From: Sphingomonas brevis
GTDB lineage: Bacteria; Pseudomonadota; Alphaproteobacteria; Sphingomonadales; Sphingomonadaceae
Assembly: GCF_023516505.1 (NCBI RefSeq)
Contig: NZ_JAMGBB010000001.1
Span: 2,081,001-2,145,000 of the forward strand
DNA length: 64,000 nucleotides
Direction of reading: 5' to 3'
Below the pieces are notes generated by a model, which saw only the letters and a list, made by a program, of their open reading frames with translations, was not told the origin of the DNA and did no database searches. Positions 42,056-49,834 of the stretch are shown here, in pieces (within the stretch, counting starts at the first letter, position 1; every line of letters starts with the position of its first letter). Position numbers and translations under genes: made by a program.

Positions 42056-42778
42056 TCATGCGATCTCCCGTCCGACCAGCATTGCGCCGACCTTGCTCGA
42101 TCCGCTTTCGTAAAATCCGACCTGGCCGACGAATTCCTTCGGATTGTGGAAGGTGCCAAGCAGCATGTCGAACCAGGGCACGTCGCCATAGTTGCGGGCA
42201 TGAATGCCGCGCTCATGATGGGCGGAATGACTCTCGGGCCGGGTGATCAGATAACCGAGCCAGTGCGGCGTCCGGATGTTGGCGTGCTGGAACATCGAGC
42301 AGAATGTCGCCATCAGGTTGATGGTGATCGCCGCTTCGGCGCTGACCCCAAATCCGAGCACCAGGGCAAGGCTGCCGAGCAGAGTCCAGCCGATCATGTC
42401 GAATGGATGGAAATAGAAGGCGCCCCAAATGTCGACCCGCTCGGCGCTGTGGTGCATCTGGTGGAACCAACGCCATAGCGGCTTCACATTGTGCATCGTG
42501 CGATGCCAGCAATATACGCCCAGCTCTAGCAGCAGGAAGCCGCCGGCGATTTGTACCCAGAGCGGCAGCGTATCGGCCGCAAGCAGGCGATACTCGCCAA
42601 GCCAGCCGTCCCACATCAGCGGGGCGTAGGTCCCGACCGCGAAATAGAGCAGCGCAAAGGCCGCGCCCTTCATCTGCCAACCGGGCACGTTCGGGAATAG
42701 CCTTCCCTTCGCCGCCAGTTCGGTGAGGGCGAAGCCCGCGAACAGCGCCAGCGCGACATAGTGATAGATACCAATCAT
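42056..42778 (-). CDS. Sterol desaturase/fatty acid hydroxylase family membrane protein
   Basis: A 240-residue membrane protein of the fatty acid hydroxylase superfamily. The diiron histidine boxes are visible: HRTMH (about 112-116), HQMHH (about 126-130) and HSAHH (about 204-208). Membrane helices flank them (GIYHYVALALFAGFALTELA; MIGWTLLGSLALVLGFG). It should hydroxylate or desaturate a lipid, perhaps a sphingolipid or carotenoid; the substrate is not determinable. It is divergent from the TetR gene at 42925, which is a candidate regulator. Confidence 0.85.
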   Translation of the reverse strand: MIGIYHYVALALFAGFALTELAAKGRLFPNVPGWQMKGAAFALLYFAVGTYAPLMWDGWLGEYRLLAADTLPLWVQIAGGFLLLELGVYCWHRTMHNVKPLWRWFHQMHHSAERVDIWGAFYFHPFDMIGWTLLGSLALVLGFGVSAEAAITINLMATFCSMFQHANIRTPHWLGYLITRPESHSAHHERGIHARNYGDVPWFDMLLGTFHNPKEFVGQVGFYESGSSKVGAMLVGREIA

Positions 42779-42924
42779 CTCATTTTCCCTGACTTTCGAT
42801 CGGCGGCGCTGATAGCGGGCGAGCGGTGCACGGCTCTAGCAAGCGCGCGGTCGGTTTTTCCGAGACTGTAAAATCATGTGCGATTTGTGTAGCTTGCACG
42901 TCTTGGGCAGCCAGGCAGGGCAGG

Positions 42925-43590
42925 ATGGCGGAAAAGCTGGTGGAGAAAACTGCACCCCAGGTACAGTATGATTCGGGCGGGCAAAGCAAGGGCGAGCGAA
43001 CCCGCGAGCGAATCCTCGACATTGCCTATGGAGCGATCGTCGAAAAGGGTTTTGCCGCGACCTCGATCGAGGAGCTGGTCGAAGCAGCCGGCATCACCAA
43101 GAGCGGCTTCTTCTATCACTTCCGCGACAAGAACGACCTTGCGCGGGAGCTGTTCGAGCGTTTCCTGGCGGAGGATGAGGGAATCATCGATAGGCTTGAG
43201 CAGCGCGCCCGGGAACTGAGCGACGATCCGCTCCAGGCCCTCCTCATCTTCCTCAATCTCTACGCGCAGATGATGGATGACATGGAGACGATCCATCCCG
43301 GCTGCCTGGTCGCGACGGTCACCTATCAGGAACGGATTTTCGACCGCGAACTGAAGCGGATGAATGTCGAATATCTGCTGAGGATGCGCGACCGATTCCA
43401 GCGCTGGTTCGGCGAAATCATCGCCGAGAACCCGCCGAGATCGGAGGTCGACGTCGGCGCTCTGGCCGATCAGCTGACGACTATCGTCGAAGGCGCGATC
43501 ATCATGTCCAAGGCGCTTAAGGACGAGGCTCTGATGGGCAAGCAGACGCGCCTGTTCCGCAACCATGTGAAACTGCTGTTCGGCGCCTGA
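42925..43590 (+). CDS. TetR/AcrR family transcriptional regulator
   Basis: A 221-residue regulator. The N-terminal helix-turn-helix reads RTRERILDIAYGAIVEKGFA, then TSIEELVEAAGITKSGFFYH (about 22-66), a standard TetR DNA-binding domain. The C-terminal helical ligand domain contains GCLVATVTYQ and fits the TetR_C group often linked to fatty acid or aromatic metabolism. The start at 42925 is chosen because homologous proteins begin just before the HTH; a longer frame to 42826 overlaps the promoter region. It is divergent from the fatty acid hydroxylase gene, so it may repress that gene. Confidence 0.88.
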   Translation: MAEKLVEKTAPQVQYDSGGQSKGERTRERILDIAYGAIVEKGFAATSIEELVEAAGITKSGFFYHFRDKNDLARELFERFLAEDEGIIDRLEQRARELSDDPLQALLIFLNLYAQMMDDMETIHPGCLVATVTYQERIFDRELKRMNVEYLLRMRDRFQRWFGEIIAENPPRSEVDVGALADQLTTIVEGAIIMSKALKDEALMGKQTRLFRNHVKLLFGA

Positions 43591-43591
43591 C

Positions 43592-45190
43592 CTAAGGCAC
43601 CAGCACCGTGTCGACTGCTTCCTTGGCGGTCTTCGGATAGTCGAGCGTGTAGTGCAGCCCGCGGCTTTCATGGCGCGACAGCGCCGAGCGCACGATCAGA
43701 TCGGCGACCTCCAGCAGGTTGCGAAGCTCGATCAGGTCCGGCGTCACCCGGAAATGTTTGTAATATTCACTGACTTCCTGGCGCAGCATGTCGATCCGCC
43801 GCTTGGCCCGCTCCAGCCGCTTGGTGGTGCGGACGATCCCGACATAATTCCACATGAAGCGGCGGATCTCGCCCCAGGTCTGGGTGATGACCACTTCCTC
43901 GTCGCTGTCCGTCACCCGGCTTTCGTCCCAGCCGCGGATCGGTGGCGGCTGGTGCAGATCGTCCCAATGTCCAAGGATATGCCTGGCCGCGCCCTCGCCG
44001 AACACCAGGCATTCCAGCAGCGAATTGGACGCCAGGCGGTTGGCGCCGTGCAGCCCCGACTGGGTCACTTCCCCGGCGGCATAAAGGCACGGCGCATCGG
44101 TCCGCCCATGGATGTCGATCACTACTCCACCGCAGGTATAGTGCTGGGCCGGGACGACCGGGATCGGCTCCCTGGTGATGTCGATGCCCAGCCCGATCAG
44201 CTTTTCGTAGATATTGGGGAAATGCCCTTTCACGAACTCGGGCTCGCGGTGGCTGATGTCGAGATGGACATAGTCGAGGCCGTCGCGCTTGATCTCATGG
44301 TCGATCGCCCGGGCGACGATGTCCCGCGGGGCAAGCTCGCCGCGCTCGTCATAGTCGGGCATGAAACGGTGGCCGGTCACCGGGTGCTTCAGGATTCCGC
44401 CCTCGCCGCGCACCGCCTCGGTAATCAGGAAATTCTTGACCTCGAGGTTGTAGAGGCAGGTCGGGTGGAACTGCATGAATTCCATGTTGGAGATGCGGCA
44501 CCCCGCGCGCCACGCCATGGCGATGCCGTCGCCCGTCGCGCCGCGCGGCGCGGTCGAGAATAGATAGGCCCGGCCCGCGCCGCCTGTGGCGAGTATCGTT
44601 GCGCGGGCGGTCAGCGCGTCGACCCGCCTGGTCTTGCGGTTCAGGGCGTAGAGGCCGTGCACCGCGCCTGACGTCGAGAACTCCGCGGCGTGGCGGCCGG
44701 TGATGAGGTCGATCGCCACCATGTCGGGAATGAGCGTGATGTTGGAATTGGCCGCCGCCGCTCTTTCCAGTGCCTGCTGAACCGCCCAGCCGGTGGCGTC
44801 GGCGACATGGACGATGCGGCGATGGCTGTGCCCGCCCTCCCGGGTCAGGTGGAGCTCGCCATTCTCGGTCGCGAACGGAACGCCCAGCTCGACCAGCCGG
44901 GCGATGGCGTGCGGCGCTTCGCTCACCACATGCTCGACCACCGTCTGGTTATTGAGTCCGGCGCCGGCGATCATCGTATCACGAACATGGGCGTCGAAAC
45001 TGTCGCCTTGCTCCAGCACGGCCGCGATCCCACCCTGGGCAAGGCCGCTCGCGCCTTCGTTAAGCTTGCCCTTGGCGATCACGCCGACCCTTAGCGTCGT
45101 CGCCAGGTTCAGCGCGGCAGTGAGCCCGGCAGCGCCCGAGCCGACCACCAGCACGTCGAAGGAGCCGCCTTTGGACTTTGGCCCGCTCAA
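43592..45190 (-). CDS. nadB: L-aspartate oxidase (TTG start)
   Basis: FAD enzyme oxidising L-aspartate to iminoaspartate, the first step of NAD synthesis. The 532-residue product begins SGPKSKGGSFDVLVVGSGAA, with the FAD-binding GSGAAGLTAALNLATT. It also has GASGLAQGGIAAVLEQGDS, the active-site loop THLTREGGHSHRRIVH-like block (LHLTREGGHSHRR, about 137-149) and NRLASNSLLECLVFG. No ATG is available; the TTG at 45190 overlaps the stop of the upstream ABC ATPase (TTGA), and the longer frame to 45589 lies inside that gene. nadA and nadC are not in the window. Confidence 0.92.
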   Translation of the reverse strand: MSGPKSKGGSFDVLVVGSGAAGLTAALNLATTLRVGVIAKGKLNEGASGLAQGGIAAVLEQGDSFDAHVRDTMIAGAGLNNQTVVEHVVSEAPHAIARLVELGVPFATENGELHLTREGGHSHRRIVHVADATGWAVQQALERAAAANSNITLIPDMVAIDLITGRHAAEFSTSGAVHGLYALNRKTRRVDALTARATILATGGAGRAYLFSTAPRGATGDGIAMAWRAGCRISNMEFMQFHPTCLYNLEVKNFLITEAVRGEGGILKHPVTGHRFMPDYDERGELAPRDIVARAIDHEIKRDGLDYVHLDISHREPEFVKGHFPNIYEKLIGLGIDITREPIPVVPAQHYTCGGVVIDIHGRTDAPCLYAAGEVTQSGLHGANRLASNSLLECLVFGEGAARHILGHWDDLHQPPPIRGWDESRVTDSDEEVVITQTWGEIRRFMWNYVGIVRTTKRLERAKRRIDMLRQEVSEYYKHFRVTPDLIELRNLLEVADLIVRSALSRHESRGLHYTLDYPKTAKEAVDTVLVP

Positions 45191-46131
45191 GCTGCCGCCT
45201 CGCGCGTCAGGCTTAGGAACACATCTTCCAGGTCGGGATCGCGGGTCGATACATCGACTATTCCAAACCCTTCCCGCTGCAACGCGTCGAGCACCTGGCC
45301 GGCATTCACCTTGTCCTTGCGATAAGTGATTTCCAGCGTCCGCGGGCCGGTCAGGTCGATCCGCTCGAAGCAAAAAGCATCGGGCGCTGCCGCAATGTCC
45401 CGGTCGACCTCGACAACCACCGCCTTGTCCTGCGCCTTGGCGATCAGCTCGCGGGTCGGTTCGTTGGCGATCAGCTTGCCGTGGTTGATGATCGCGATGC
45501 GATCGCACAGCTGCTCGGCTTCCTCGAGATAATGGGTCGTCAGCACCACCGTCACGCCTTGCTGGTTGAGGCCGCGGACATAGTCCCACAGTTGCTGGCG
45601 AAGCTCGATATCGACGCCCGCGGTCGGCTCGTCGAGGACCAGGATCGGCGGCGAATGGACCATCGCCTTGGCGACCAGCAGGCGCCGCTTCATGCCCCCC
45701 GATAAGGTGCGGGCATAGGCATTGGCCTTGTCGGTCAGATGCACCGCGGCGAGGAGCGCATCGGTAATCCGCTCCGCCTTCGGCACGCCGTAGAGCCCGG
45801 CCTGGATCTCCAGCGCCTCGCGCGGGGTGAAGAAGGGATCGAACAAAATCTCCTGCGGGACGATACCGATCGACCGCTTTGCGTTGCGCGGATGCTGGTC
45901 GATGTCGAAGCCCCAGATCTCGGCCGACCCACCCGATTTCACGACCAGCCCGGCGAGAATGTTGATCAGCGTCGACTTGCCCGCGCCGTTGGGCCCGAGC
46001 AGGCCGAAGATTTGCCCGCGGGGCACATCGAAACTGACCGCGTCGAGCGCGCGCTTGGGTTCGCTGCCCTTCGACCGATAGGTCTTGCTGAGCTCCTGTA
46101 TGCGGATCGCAGGCTCGGTCGCGTCGGTCAT
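45187..46131 (-). CDS. ABC transporter ATP-binding protein (ABC-2 type, orphan)
   Basis: A 314-residue ATPase. Walker A LLGPNGAGKSTLINILAG (about 44-61), signature LSGGMKRRLLVAKA (about 142-155), Walker B ILVLDEPTAGVD (about 162-173), and a C-terminal extension of about 80 residues typical of DrrA/CcmA-like exporters. No permease gene is adjacent: upstream is a spacer and a divergent DUF4402 gene, and downstream is nadB, overlapping by 4 nt. The permease partner must be elsewhere. An in-frame ATG at 46143 would add 4 residues. Substrate unknown. Confidence 0.88.
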   Translation of the reverse strand: MTDATEPAIRIQELSKTYRSKGSEPKRALDAVSFDVPRGQIFGLLGPNGAGKSTLINILAGLVVKSGGSAEIWGFDIDQHPRNAKRSIGIVPQEILFDPFFTPREALEIQAGLYGVPKAERITDALLAAVHLTDKANAYARTLSGGMKRRLLVAKAMVHSPPILVLDEPTAGVDIELRQQLWDYVRGLNQQGVTVVLTTHYLEEAEQLCDRIAIINHGKLIANEPTRELIAKAQDKAVVVEVDRDIAAAPDAFCFERIDLTGPRTLEITYRKDKVNAGQVLDALQREGFGIVDVSTRDPDLEDVFLSLTREAAA

Positions 46132-46394
46132 GGTGATTCGCATAGCGGTGCCTGCCGGCTCGCGAAAGCCGAACTGGTGAATGAGGAATTTGGCTTACCG
46201 GTCATCCTTAATTTTCCGGCAACCATGTTTGCCCCGATTGCCGGCTTGCCGAGAGCAATCGCCGCCGGGCCGGGGAGCGTGGCATCCGAATTGGTTAAGA
46301 TTCGGCGGTAAACAGCCGTAAACCTTATGCATTGAAGCGATGTTGAGGCGCATGGCCGATATTCGGTTCACCTTAAATGTGTGGGAACCAAGAC
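46132..46394. other. Spacer between ABC ATPase and orphan DUF4402 gene
   Basis: About 260 bp, no gene seen. It should contain two divergent promoters. A CCGAAT/ATTCGG dyad (near 46288-46308) flanks GTTAAG, a hexamer also present upstream of the DUF4402 gene at 1812 (1731-1736). I see no convincing terminator. Confidence 0.4.
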
Positions 46395-46922
46395 ATGCGC
46401 TTGAATATTGCTCTCGCGGCCCTGGCCGCAACCGTTGCCTTCGCGTCGCCTGCCGGCGCTCAGGTCGTTTCGTCAACCGCCCAGGCCGAGGCCCGCGGAA
46501 CCATCCTTCAGCCGCTGACGCTGAACCGGGTCCAGGATCTCGACTTCGGCACCATCCTCGTCGATCCGCTCGGCGGCGGCGGCAGCGTCACCATCGATGC
46601 CGACGACGGCAGCCGCAGCGTTACCGGCGGCGTCGCCGAAGTCGGCGTGAACGGTGGCCAGCGCGCCATCTTCTCGGGTGCCGGTCCGGCCAATGATACG
46701 GTCGACCTGGTCCTGTCGCAGCCGGCCGGTGGCCTGCTTTATCGCGACGCGACCACCTCGCTGGCCGGCGTGCTGGTGCTTGACCAGGGCGGCAGCACGA
46801 CCCGCACGATGGATTCGCTTGGCGCCTATTCGGTTGGCGTCGGCGGCACCTTCACCATCGCGGCGACGCAGGGTGCCGGTGTCTACGCGGCGGATTTCGA
46901 TCTGACCGCCAACTATCAATAA
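46395..46922 (+). CDS. Secreted DUF4402 domain protein, orphan
   Basis: A 175-residue exported protein with a signal peptide at about residues 1-22 (cleavage after PAGA). The mature part starts QVVSSTAQAEARGTILQPL and has VQDLDFGTILVDP, equivalent to RDLHFGTIVV in the protein at 1812, then a Gly-rich beta region and a C-terminal VYAADFDLTANYQ. It is a DUF4402 protein but has no cysteine pair, unlike the two at 1133 and 1812. No chaperone or usher is nearby; it may be an additional subunit assembled by the locus at 2475-6072. The ATG at 46395 is preferred over 46377, which would add six polar residues before the signal. Confidence 0.7.
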   Translation: MRLNIALAALAATVAFASPAGAQVVSSTAQAEARGTILQPLTLNRVQDLDFGTILVDPLGGGGSVTIDADDGSRSVTGGVAEVGVNGGQRAIFSGAGPANDTVDLVLSQPAGGLLYRDATTSLAGVLVLDQGGSTTRTMDSLGAYSVGVGGTFTIAATQGAGVYAADFDLTANYQ

Positions 46923-46929
46923 GCTTACC

Positions 46930-46960
46930 CGCTCAATAAGACCCCACTCTTATTGAAGCG
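46930..46960 (+). terminator. Hairpin after orphan DUF4402 gene
   Basis: CGCTCAATAAG (46930-46940) pairs with CTTATTGAAGCG (46949-46960) with a single bulged A and an 8-nt loop. No U-run follows, so it may stabilise or weakly terminate the transcript. Confidence 0.4.
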
Positions 46961-46990
46961 GCAGGGGGCGGATGCTAGGTCATAGGGCCT

Positions 46991-47182
46991 ATGCAGCCGC
47001 CCCCTGAAGTTATTCGCACCAAACATCACCGCGTCGCCTGCGACGGTTCCGGCCAGGTGGAGGCCGCGCTCGGCCACCCCCGCGTCTACTACCAGATCGA
47101 CGACAGCATCGGCTTTGTCGATTGCGGCTATTGCGACCGCCGCTTCGTGCTGGAAGGCGGACCGGCCGACACCGGCCAGTGA
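46991..47182 (+). CDS. Zinc-finger protein of the NDUFS6-like (zf-CHCC) family
   Basis: A 63-residue protein with VACDGSGQ, HPRVYYQID and GFVDCGYCDRRFVLEGG: Cys-His-Cys-Cys ligands at about residues 17, 29, 45 and 48, the zf-CHCC pattern. In mitochondria the related NDUFS6 binds zinc in complex I; bacterial homologues are short stand-alone proteins, and a respiratory role here is inference. Its stop overlaps the GTG start of tldD (GTGA). Confidence 0.85.
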   Translation: MQPPPEVIRTKHHRVACDGSGQVEAALGHPRVYYQIDDSIGFVDCGYCDRRFVLEGGPADTGQ

Positions 47183-48591
47183 ACCCGCGCGACTATCTCT
47201 ACCGGACCCTCGATCCGGCCGAGGCGGCGTCGCTGGCAACCCGCCACCTCGCTGCCCATGACGATGGCGAGCTGTTCCTCCAATATCGGGTGTCGGAAGC
47301 GTTTGGCTTCGACGACGGCCGGTTGAAGGCCGCCGATTATCACACCGGTTCGGGCTTCGGCCTGCGCGGTGTTACCGGCGAGATGACCGCCTTCGCCCAC
47401 GCCAATGAGATCAGCACCGCCGCGATCGACCGGGCCGCCCAGACGCTGAAGCTGCTCGATCCGGCCAAGGGGCCTGCCGCCGCCGCACCGGCTCGCACCA
47501 ACCGCTCGATGTACGGCTCCGACGACCCGCTGTCGGCGATTCCCTTCGCCAGGAAAGTCGAGCTGTGCCAGGCGATCGACGCCGCCGCCCGCGCCCGCGA
47601 CCCACGCGTCGCCCAGGTCAGCGTCGCCTTGTCCGGCAGCTGGTCGGTGGTTGAGATCGTCCGTGCCGACGGCTTCATTGCCACCGACGTCCGACCGCTG
47701 GTCCGGCTCAACGTCTCGATCGTCGCCAAGCAGGGAGACCGCCGCGAAACCGGCAGCTTCGGCCTCGGCGGCCGTTACCATTACGACCATCTGTTCGAAC
47801 CCGCGACCTGGAACCGGGCGATCGACGAGGCCCTTCGCCTCGCGCTGGTCAACCTTGAAAGCGTGGCCGCCCCGGCCGGCGAAATGCCGGTTGTGCTCGG
47901 CAACGGCTGGTGCGGCGTGCTGCTGCACGAAGCGGTCGGACATGGCCTCGAAGGCGATTTCAACCGCAAGGGCACCTCGGCCTTCTCCGGCCGCATCGGC
48001 GAGCGGGTTGCGGCGCCTGGAGTCACGGTGATCGACGAAGGCGCGATCGAAAATCGCCGCGGCAGCTTGAGCATCGACGATGAGGGCACGCCGACCTCGC
48101 GCACCGTGCTGATCGAGGACGGCATATTGAAGGGCTATCTCCAGGATCGCCTCAACGCCCGCCTGATGGGCATGGAGCCGACCGGCAACGGCCGCCGTGA
48201 GAGCTTCGCCCACGCGCCGATGCCGCGCATGACCAACACTTTCATGCTTGGCGGGCAGGATGACCCGCAGGAGCTGATCGGCCGGGTCAAGGACGGCATT
48301 TACGCCAAGAGCTTCGGCGGCGGGCAGGTCGACATCACCAGCGGCAAGTTCGTGTTCGGCTGCACCGAGGCCTATCGCATTCAAGGCGGCAGGCTCGGGC
48401 CACCGATCAAGGGTGCGACCCTGATCGGCGACGGTCCGACCGTGCTGACCCGGGTCAAGGGCATCGGCAACGACATGTCGCTGGACGAGGGTGTCGGCAT
48501 GTGCGGCAAGGGTGGTCAGTCGGTGCCGGCAGGGGTCGGCCAGCCGAGTCTGTTGATCGACGGCATCACCGTCGGCGGATCTGCTGCTTGA
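47179..48591 (+). CDS. tldD: Metalloprotease TldD
   Basis: Catalytic subunit of the TldD/TldE peptidase, which trims unfolded or modified peptides and the antitoxin CcdA. The 470-residue protein contains LLHEAVGHGLEGDF (HExxxH zinc motif, about 254-267) and the TldD C-terminal blocks GRRESFAHAPMPRMTNTFM and SKFVFG-like (SGKFVFGCTEAYRI). The HExxxH identifies it as TldD, not TldE/PmbA. GTG start at 47179; a longer frame to 47122 lies inside the zinc-finger gene. It overlaps the next gene by 4 nt (TTGA). tldE is not in the window. Confidence 0.93.
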   Translation: MNPRDYLYRTLDPAEAASLATRHLAAHDDGELFLQYRVSEAFGFDDGRLKAADYHTGSGFGLRGVTGEMTAFAHANEISTAAIDRAAQTLKLLDPAKGPAAAAPARTNRSMYGSDDPLSAIPFARKVELCQAIDAAARARDPRVAQVSVALSGSWSVVEIVRADGFIATDVRPLVRLNVSIVAKQGDRRETGSFGLGGRYHYDHLFEPATWNRAIDEALRLALVNLESVAAPAGEMPVVLGNGWCGVLLHEAVGHGLEGDFNRKGTSAFSGRIGERVAAPGVTVIDEGAIENRRGSLSIDDEGTPTSRTVLIEDGILKGYLQDRLNARLMGMEPTGNGRRESFAHAPMPRMTNTFMLGGQDDPQELIGRVKDGIYAKSFGGGQVDITSGKFVFGCTEAYRIQGGRLGPPIKGATLIGDGPTVLTRVKGIGNDMSLDEGVGMCGKGGQSVPAGVGQPSLLIDGITVGGSAA

Positions 48592-48797
48592 GCCTGGTCC
48601 CGCTGGCGACCTTCGGAACGCGGGTCGAGGCGGATCTCGCCCGGCTGGCGCTGGAAGCCGAGGGCATCGACACGATCATTTTCGATGCGGAGGCAAACAG
48701 CTTTTTCGGCGGCGGCGGCTTGATCAGCGTCAGGCTAATGGTGCTCGACGAGGATTTTGAGCAGGCCGCCCAGATCCTGCGCGAAGAGCGCGACTAA
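48588..48797 (+). CDS. DUF2007-like small protein
   Basis: A 69-residue protein: LVPLATFGTRVEADLARLAL, then EAEGIDTIIFD and a C-terminal VRLMVLDEDFEQAAQILRE, the ferredoxin-like layout of DUF2007 (putative signal-transducing protein family). It starts with TTG overlapping the tldD stop (TTGA); the longer frame to 48501 is inside tldD. It is convergent with the DUF442 gene and the two stop regions overlap by 4 nt. Function unknown. Confidence 0.75.
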   Translation: MSLVPLATFGTRVEADLARLALEAEGIDTIIFDAEANSFFGGGGLISVRLMVLDEDFEQAAQILREERD

Positions 48798-49207
48798 TCC
48801 CTCAACAAATGGGCCACCGGTCCTAGATCGAAGCCGGCTTCATTTGCCTGTCGATGCAGCTCCTCGCTTGGCGCTCCGTCCTCGCTTCGCGCCACGGCCC
48901 AGGCCAGCGTCGAGCGATTGCCGGAGCGGCAAAAGGCGAACATCTTGCCGTCGCCGGTCGCATGCATTGCCTCGCGCATCGCCTCGACGTCCGACGGGCC
49001 CAGCCCCCGCGCGATCGGGACATGGCGGTAATCGATCCCGGCCGCCTTTGCCGCCGCTTCGATATCGTCGCTTTCCGGCTGGCCCACGTCCTCGCCGTCG
49101 GGTCGGTTATTGACGATCAGGGTTACGCCCAGCGCCTTCAATTCCTTGATGTCAGCGGGCGAAATCTGGCCGTTGACCAATGTCTTGTCGTCGAGCTGCC
49201 GGTGCAT
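48794..49207 (-). CDS. DUF442/TIGR01244-type phosphatase-like protein
   Basis: A 137-residue protein of the family often annotated as beta-lactamase hydrolase-like or TIGR01244 sulfur transferase. FAFCRSGNRSTLAWAVARS (about 93-111) holds the Cys-x5-Arg loop of dual-specificity phosphatases (C-R-S-G-N-R-S), and LGVTLIVNNRPDGEDVGQP precedes it. In many bacteria this domain is fused to a persulfide dioxygenase; here the two genes are separate (the dioxygenase-like gene is at 21165). The start at 49207 follows GGAGGG; the longer frame is not supported. Confidence 0.8.
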   Translation of the reverse strand: MHRQLDDKTLVNGQISPADIKELKALGVTLIVNNRPDGEDVGQPESDDIEAAAKAAGIDYRHVPIARGLGPSDVEAMREAMHATGDGKMFAFCRSGNRSTLAWAVARSEDGAPSEELHRQANEAGFDLGPVAHLLRD

Positions 49208-49300
49208 CGTCCCTCCACCGCCGAGTCGGCGCGTTGACTGCAAATATGACGGATCGCTGACGCCGCGTCCATTTCGCTGCATGGACCGGGTAGTTGGGGG

Positions 49301-49831
49301 TCAGGCAGGAACGTAGGTCAGCCGGATGACATTCTCGTCGACCTGTTCGCTGGCGACGAACCGAAGCGGCGGGCGGGGCCCGTGGAAATAGGGGTTGCCG
49401 CCACCCAGCACGACCGGGTGGAGGTAGATGCGATATTCGTCGATCAGGCCGAGTTCGGTCAGGCTTTTCGCGAGGTCCGGGCCGCCGACCTCGATCTCGC
49501 CGTCGACCTCGGTCTTCAGTTTGCGGATCGCGGCTTCCAAATCGCCTTCGACCAGCGTGGCATTGGGTCCCACCGACGTAAGCGTGCGCGACACGACCCA
49601 TTTCGGCTGGGCTCGCCAGGCTTGCGCGAACTCGCGCTCCGCTTCGTCCCACTCCGGGCGGTCTTCGTCCCAATAGGCCATGATCTCGTACAGCTTGCGG
49701 CCATAGATGCTGCCCGCCTGTTCGCGCGCCTGCTCGATGAAGTGGCGGAACAGTTTCGGGCCAGGTCCAAACCGGTCATGGTCGACATAGCCATCGAGCG
49801 ACTGGTTCATCCCGAACACGATCCTGGCCAT
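49301..49831 (-). CDS. Dihydrofolate reductase/RibD C-terminal domain protein
   Basis: A 176-residue protein of the YyaP/RibD_C family: RIVFGMNQSLDGYVDHDRFG at the N-terminus, GRKLYEIMAYWDED (about 44-57), KWVVSRTLTSVGPNATLVEG and VGGPDLAKSLTELGLIDEYR with HPVVLGGGNPYF, which form the NADPH-binding fold. The substrate is unknown; these proteins are common and rarely characterised. It follows the ABC exporter gene with 3 nt between them, on the same strand. Confidence 0.85.
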   Translation of the reverse strand: MARIVFGMNQSLDGYVDHDRFGPGPKLFRHFIEQAREQAGSIYGRKLYEIMAYWDEDRPEWDEAEREFAQAWRAQPKWVVSRTLTSVGPNATLVEGDLEAAIRKLKTEVDGEIEVGGPDLAKSLTELGLIDEYRIYLHPVVLGGGNPYFHGPRPPLRFVASEQVDENVIRLTYVPA

Positions 49832-49834
49832 CGC

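Noticed and set aside
41973..42059. 28-codon reverse frame starting on the stop codon of the fatty acid hydroxylase (ATGA)
   Set aside because: The overlap is suggestive, but the product has no clear features and no dedicated ribosome-binding site was seen. Not enough to call a gene.
43592..45589. nadB extended to 665 codons
   Set aside because: The first 133 codons lie inside the ABC ATPase gene and show no domain; the FAD motif begins just after the TTG at 45190.
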